In this document: piece after piece, positions 63,878-64,000 of the stretch
How positions within the stretch are numbered: position 1 is the stretch's first letter
Layout of the letters: the number at the start of each line of letters is the position of its first letter
Assembly (NCBI GenBank): GCA_013397935.1
Contig: VZRN01003162.1
Span: forward strand, 1,073,260 to 1,137,259
Source: Dasyornis broadbenti
Lineage: Eukaryota; Chordata; Aves; Passeriformes; Dasyornithidae
Length of the DNA stretch: 64,000 nt
Direction: 5' to 3'
Translations under genes and position numbers: made by a program
Notes under the pieces: generated by a model
What the model was told of the DNA's origin: nothing
Seen by the model: the letters and a program-made list of their open reading frames with translations, nothing else
The model's database searches: none

Positions 63878-64000
63878 CTGTAAAGAATGGAACACAGATA
63901 ATCACTCTAAAGCTTACAGATGAACTCTCGTACAACCACTGCAGCAGTCAGCCCCAAATGGCATTCATAAAGCAAAAATGAAACACTTTTACCCAAACAC

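Overview
The window is vertebrate, almost certainly avian, genomic DNA. The support is numerous CR1 LINE fragments with the bird-type 3' end, AT-rich introns, a gamma-type endogenous retrovirus remnant, and a tandem array of macrophage mannose receptor 1-like genes. An expanded MRC1-like family is known in chicken. All recognisable coding sequence is on the minus strand, so genes read from high to low coordinates.

Layout. (1) 1-14.6 kb is gene-free 3' flank. It holds CR1 pieces and one isolated CpG island (about 7.2-7.87 kb) with about 15 copies of a CCCTG pentamer. (2) 15313-48498 is a complete 30-exon MRC1-like gene, called gene 1 here. My spliced coding length is 4314 nt, or 1437 residues, and every exon phase closes. 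The order is signal peptide, ricin-B-type cysteine-rich domain, fibronectin type II domain, eight C-type lectin-like domains (CTLD1-8), one transmembrane helix and a short tail. (3) 48.5-51.0 kb is a short intergenic spacer carrying the promoter region of gene 1. (4) 51034-63877 holds the last 11 exons of a second paralogue, gene 2, in the same orientation. Its first 19 or so exons lie beyond the right edge.

The receptors should be type I membrane endocytic lectins of macrophages and related cells. The cysteine-rich domain is expected to bind sulfated sugars, the fibronectin II domain collagen, and CTLDs mannose, fucose or GlcNAc with calcium. Gene 1 departs from the mammalian pattern. CTLD4, the main sugar site in mammals, has lost the EPN and WND calcium/sugar motifs, while CTLD5 keeps both. 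The cytoplasmic tail has no tyrosine or FxNxxY endocytosis motif. Gene 2 keeps an NEHSV-type C-terminus like mammalian MRC1.

The most unusual structure is in intron 11 of gene 1. A deleted endogenous retrovirus in the sense orientation begins 10 nt into the intron, right after the splice donor of a CTLD3 exon. The reading frame runs from that exon through the LTR stub and an envelope transmembrane-subunit remnant without a stop for about 210 codons. Retention of the intron would give a 799-residue membrane-anchored receptor/envelope fusion.
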